NCBI GenBank assembly: GCA_023228705.1 | Contig: JALOAS010000056.1 | Location: forward strand, 1 to 21,911 | Length of the DNA: 21,911 bases | Source: Ottowia sp. | Lineage (GTDB): Bacteria; Pseudomonadota; Gammaproteobacteria; Burkholderiales; Burkholderiaceae_C | Direction: 5' to 3' | Part shown: in pieces, positions 21,054 through 21,911 of the stretch | Layout: every line of letters starts with the position of its first letter | Numbering within the stretch: position 1 is the stretch's first letter | The notes under the pieces: model-generated | Databases searched by the model: none | The model's input: the letters and a program-made list of their open reading frames with translations, nothing else | Told to the model about the DNA's origin: nothing | Made by a program: the position numbers and the translations under genes

Positions 21054-21190
21054 CAGATGACCTCGCTGGCGCTTCGATGACCGCGCCGCTGCGCGGCGGC
21101 AATGACTGCGGCTGCGCCGCCATGATTCATCATGAGCCGCCGCAGGCGGCTTTCATCAAAGGCCCGCAAGGGCCGGGATCATCGGTCATC
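21054..21190. repeat. Structured palindromic repeat, copy 3 (most complete)
   Basis: The hairpins in order are GCCGC-TGC-GCGGC (21085-21097), GCGGC-TGC-GCCGC (21108-21120), ATGA-TTCA-TCAT (21122-21133), GCCGCC-GCA-GGCGGC (21136-21150) and GGCCC-GCAA-GGGCC with a GNRA-type loop (21161-21174). It starts with the tip module GATGACCTCGCTGGCGCTTC and ends GGTCATCC. It is nearly identical to the copy at 11408-11540. Confidence 0.9.
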
Positions 21191-21219
21191 CGGCGGGAAA
21201 TCGCGGCGAGGGCGCCAGG

Positions 21220-21360
21220 AGAGGTTGAGCGGATTGCGTTGAGCGTTTTGCGTGGCGTATGACGGATGACCTCGCTGACGCATCGATGATTGCGGCTGTG
21301 CCGCGATGATGGGAGGTTGAGCGTCGAACGCTGGACGGCTTACTCGCTGGACGGCCAACG
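21220..21360. repeat. Partial repeat, copy 4, with heptamers
   Basis: TTGAGCG heptamers (about 21224-21250) lead into the tip module GACGGATGACCTCGCTGACG. One hairpin follows, GCGGC-TGT-GCCGC (21292-21304), then GTTGAGCGTCGAACGCTGG and the CGCTGGACGG modules also seen at 6582-6630. The rest of the core is missing. Confidence 0.7.
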
Positions 21361-21485
21361 GTCTTCTGTGGAGACCAGCCCTCTGGCCGATAGAGGGATT
21401 GATGAGGCGCAGCGATTGTTTTTGGGCCAGATCGCGGGCGGCGGGGGTGCGAAGAGAGATTGAGCGTTTTGCGTGGCGCAGGACA

Positions 21486-21911
21486 TCATCCCACCATCCT
21501 CCCCTCCCCGCTCAAGAACGCCACCCGCACCGCCTGCCCCGGATGCAGGGCCTGCACCGCAGCACGGTAGCGCTGCAGTTGCTGCTGCAGGTCGACGCTC
21601 CGCTCCGGATGCGCCGCGCTCTTGTAGTCCAGCACCCACCAGGCTTCGGGTCCGTGCGCGCCAGCGCGACGATGCACGAGGCGGTCCATGCGCAGGAGCT
21701 CGCCATCGTGGATGATTTCCACCTCGTTGAAGGCCTCCAGCACCTCATCGGCGGACCAGGCCCAGGCGCCCTCGCCCTGCAGGATGGTGCGCGCCATGGT
21801 GATGGCGCGTTTTGCGCTGGTGTCGTCCAATGCAAAGCGGTGGCCGAGCTGCTGCTCGCGTACGGCGCGCCATCCCGATTCGGTCTCGGTGGCGTGCGCC
21901 AGCAGCAAATG
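21486..21911 (-). CDS. C-terminal end of a RecB/AddA/UvrD-type protein with PD-(D/E)XK nuclease domain (N-terminus beyond the window)
   Basis: Only the last 141 residues are visible; the frame continues past base 21911. The pattern LLRMDRLVHRR, followed about 15 residues later by WWVLDYKSA and then LQQQLQRYRAAVQAL, is the PD-(D/E)XK nuclease core found at the C-terminus of RecB, AddA and related helicase-nucleases. The Asp of RMDRLV, the Asp of LDYK and its Lys are the expected catalytic residues, and the downstream Gln/Tyr helix fits motif QxxxY. These proteins process double-strand DNA ends for recombination. Which member it is cannot be told without the helicase part. Downstream there is only repeat DNA. 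Confidence 0.75.
   Translation of the reverse strand, partial: HLLLAHATETESGWRAVREQQLGHRFALDDTSAKRAITMARTILQGEGAWAWSADEVLEAFNEVEIIHDGELLRMDRLVHRRAGAHGPEAWWVLDYKSAAHPERSVDLQQQLQRYRAAVQALHPGQAVRVAFLSGEGRMVG

Larger units (their letters stand above)
20804..21485. other. 682-bp repeat-rich intergenic region
   Basis: No gene is supported here. 20804-20960 is unique-looking sequence with one hairpin, AAGGTGC-GCAG-GCACCTT (20918-20935), followed on the plus strand by CACGC and a T-rich run. That resembles a terminator, but no plus-strand gene precedes it. From about 20966 onward the gap is a mosaic of the palindromic repeat, its tip modules and TTGAGCG-type heptamers. Confidence 0.6.

Noticed and set aside
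20966..21485. CRISPR array in the repeat cluster
   Set aside because: Repeats are palindromic modules of differing length without regular unique spacers, and no cas gene is present.

Overview
The window is GC-rich chromosomal DNA from a betaproteobacterium, most likely of the order Burkholderiales. The evidence is gene order and protein style: hda / HAD phosphatase / pcnB / folK in one chain, pepN overlapping fbp, a DUF47 gene next to a Pit phosphate carrier, and divergent metE/metR. Almost all of it is housekeeping, with dense coding on both strands and long antisense shadow frames typical of high GC. No plasmid, phage or CRISPR content is visible.

Layout. 1-1515 (minus): DUF47/PhoU-like regulator followed by a Pit-type phosphate transporter cut by the window edge. 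1681-5145 (minus): the tight chain hda > HAD-IB phosphatase > pcnB > folK, with junctions of 4 bp overlap to 4 bp gap. 5490-6527 (plus): an AI-2E/PerM-family membrane protein, followed by heptamer and 23-bp-period repeats. 6650-9953: metE (minus) and its activator metR (plus), divergent around two MetR boxes. 10091-11317 (minus): pncB, with a structured palindromic repeat on each side. 11541-12006: no recognisable gene. 12007-18104 (plus): prfB with a programmed +1 frameshift, pepN, fbp, a ferredoxin-NADP reductase and an 82-residue protein of unknown function. 18237-19770 (minus): lipA followed by a small four-helix membrane protein. 19931-20803 (minus): a higB-higA toxin-antitoxin pair whose two genes are separated by a 233-bp MITE. 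20804-21485: repeat-filled intergenic DNA. 21486-end (minus): C-terminal nuclease-like end of a RecB/AddA/UvrD-type protein.

Main points of interest. (1) A dispersed intergenic repeat occurs in three full and several partial copies. It is a chain of GC hairpins separated by ATGA/TCAT spacers, with heptamer ladders at its tips; stems that differ between copies keep pairing through compensatory changes. (2) A MITE with IS1380/ISEcp1-like ends (CCTAGATTC...) and a perfect 5-bp duplication TTCAA sits exactly on the higB stop codon. It splits the operon without damaging either reading frame. (3) The metE-metR region shows a textbook two-site LysR-type architecture, which also decides the metR start. 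Functions are assigned from recognised motifs and family knowledge only; no database search was run.
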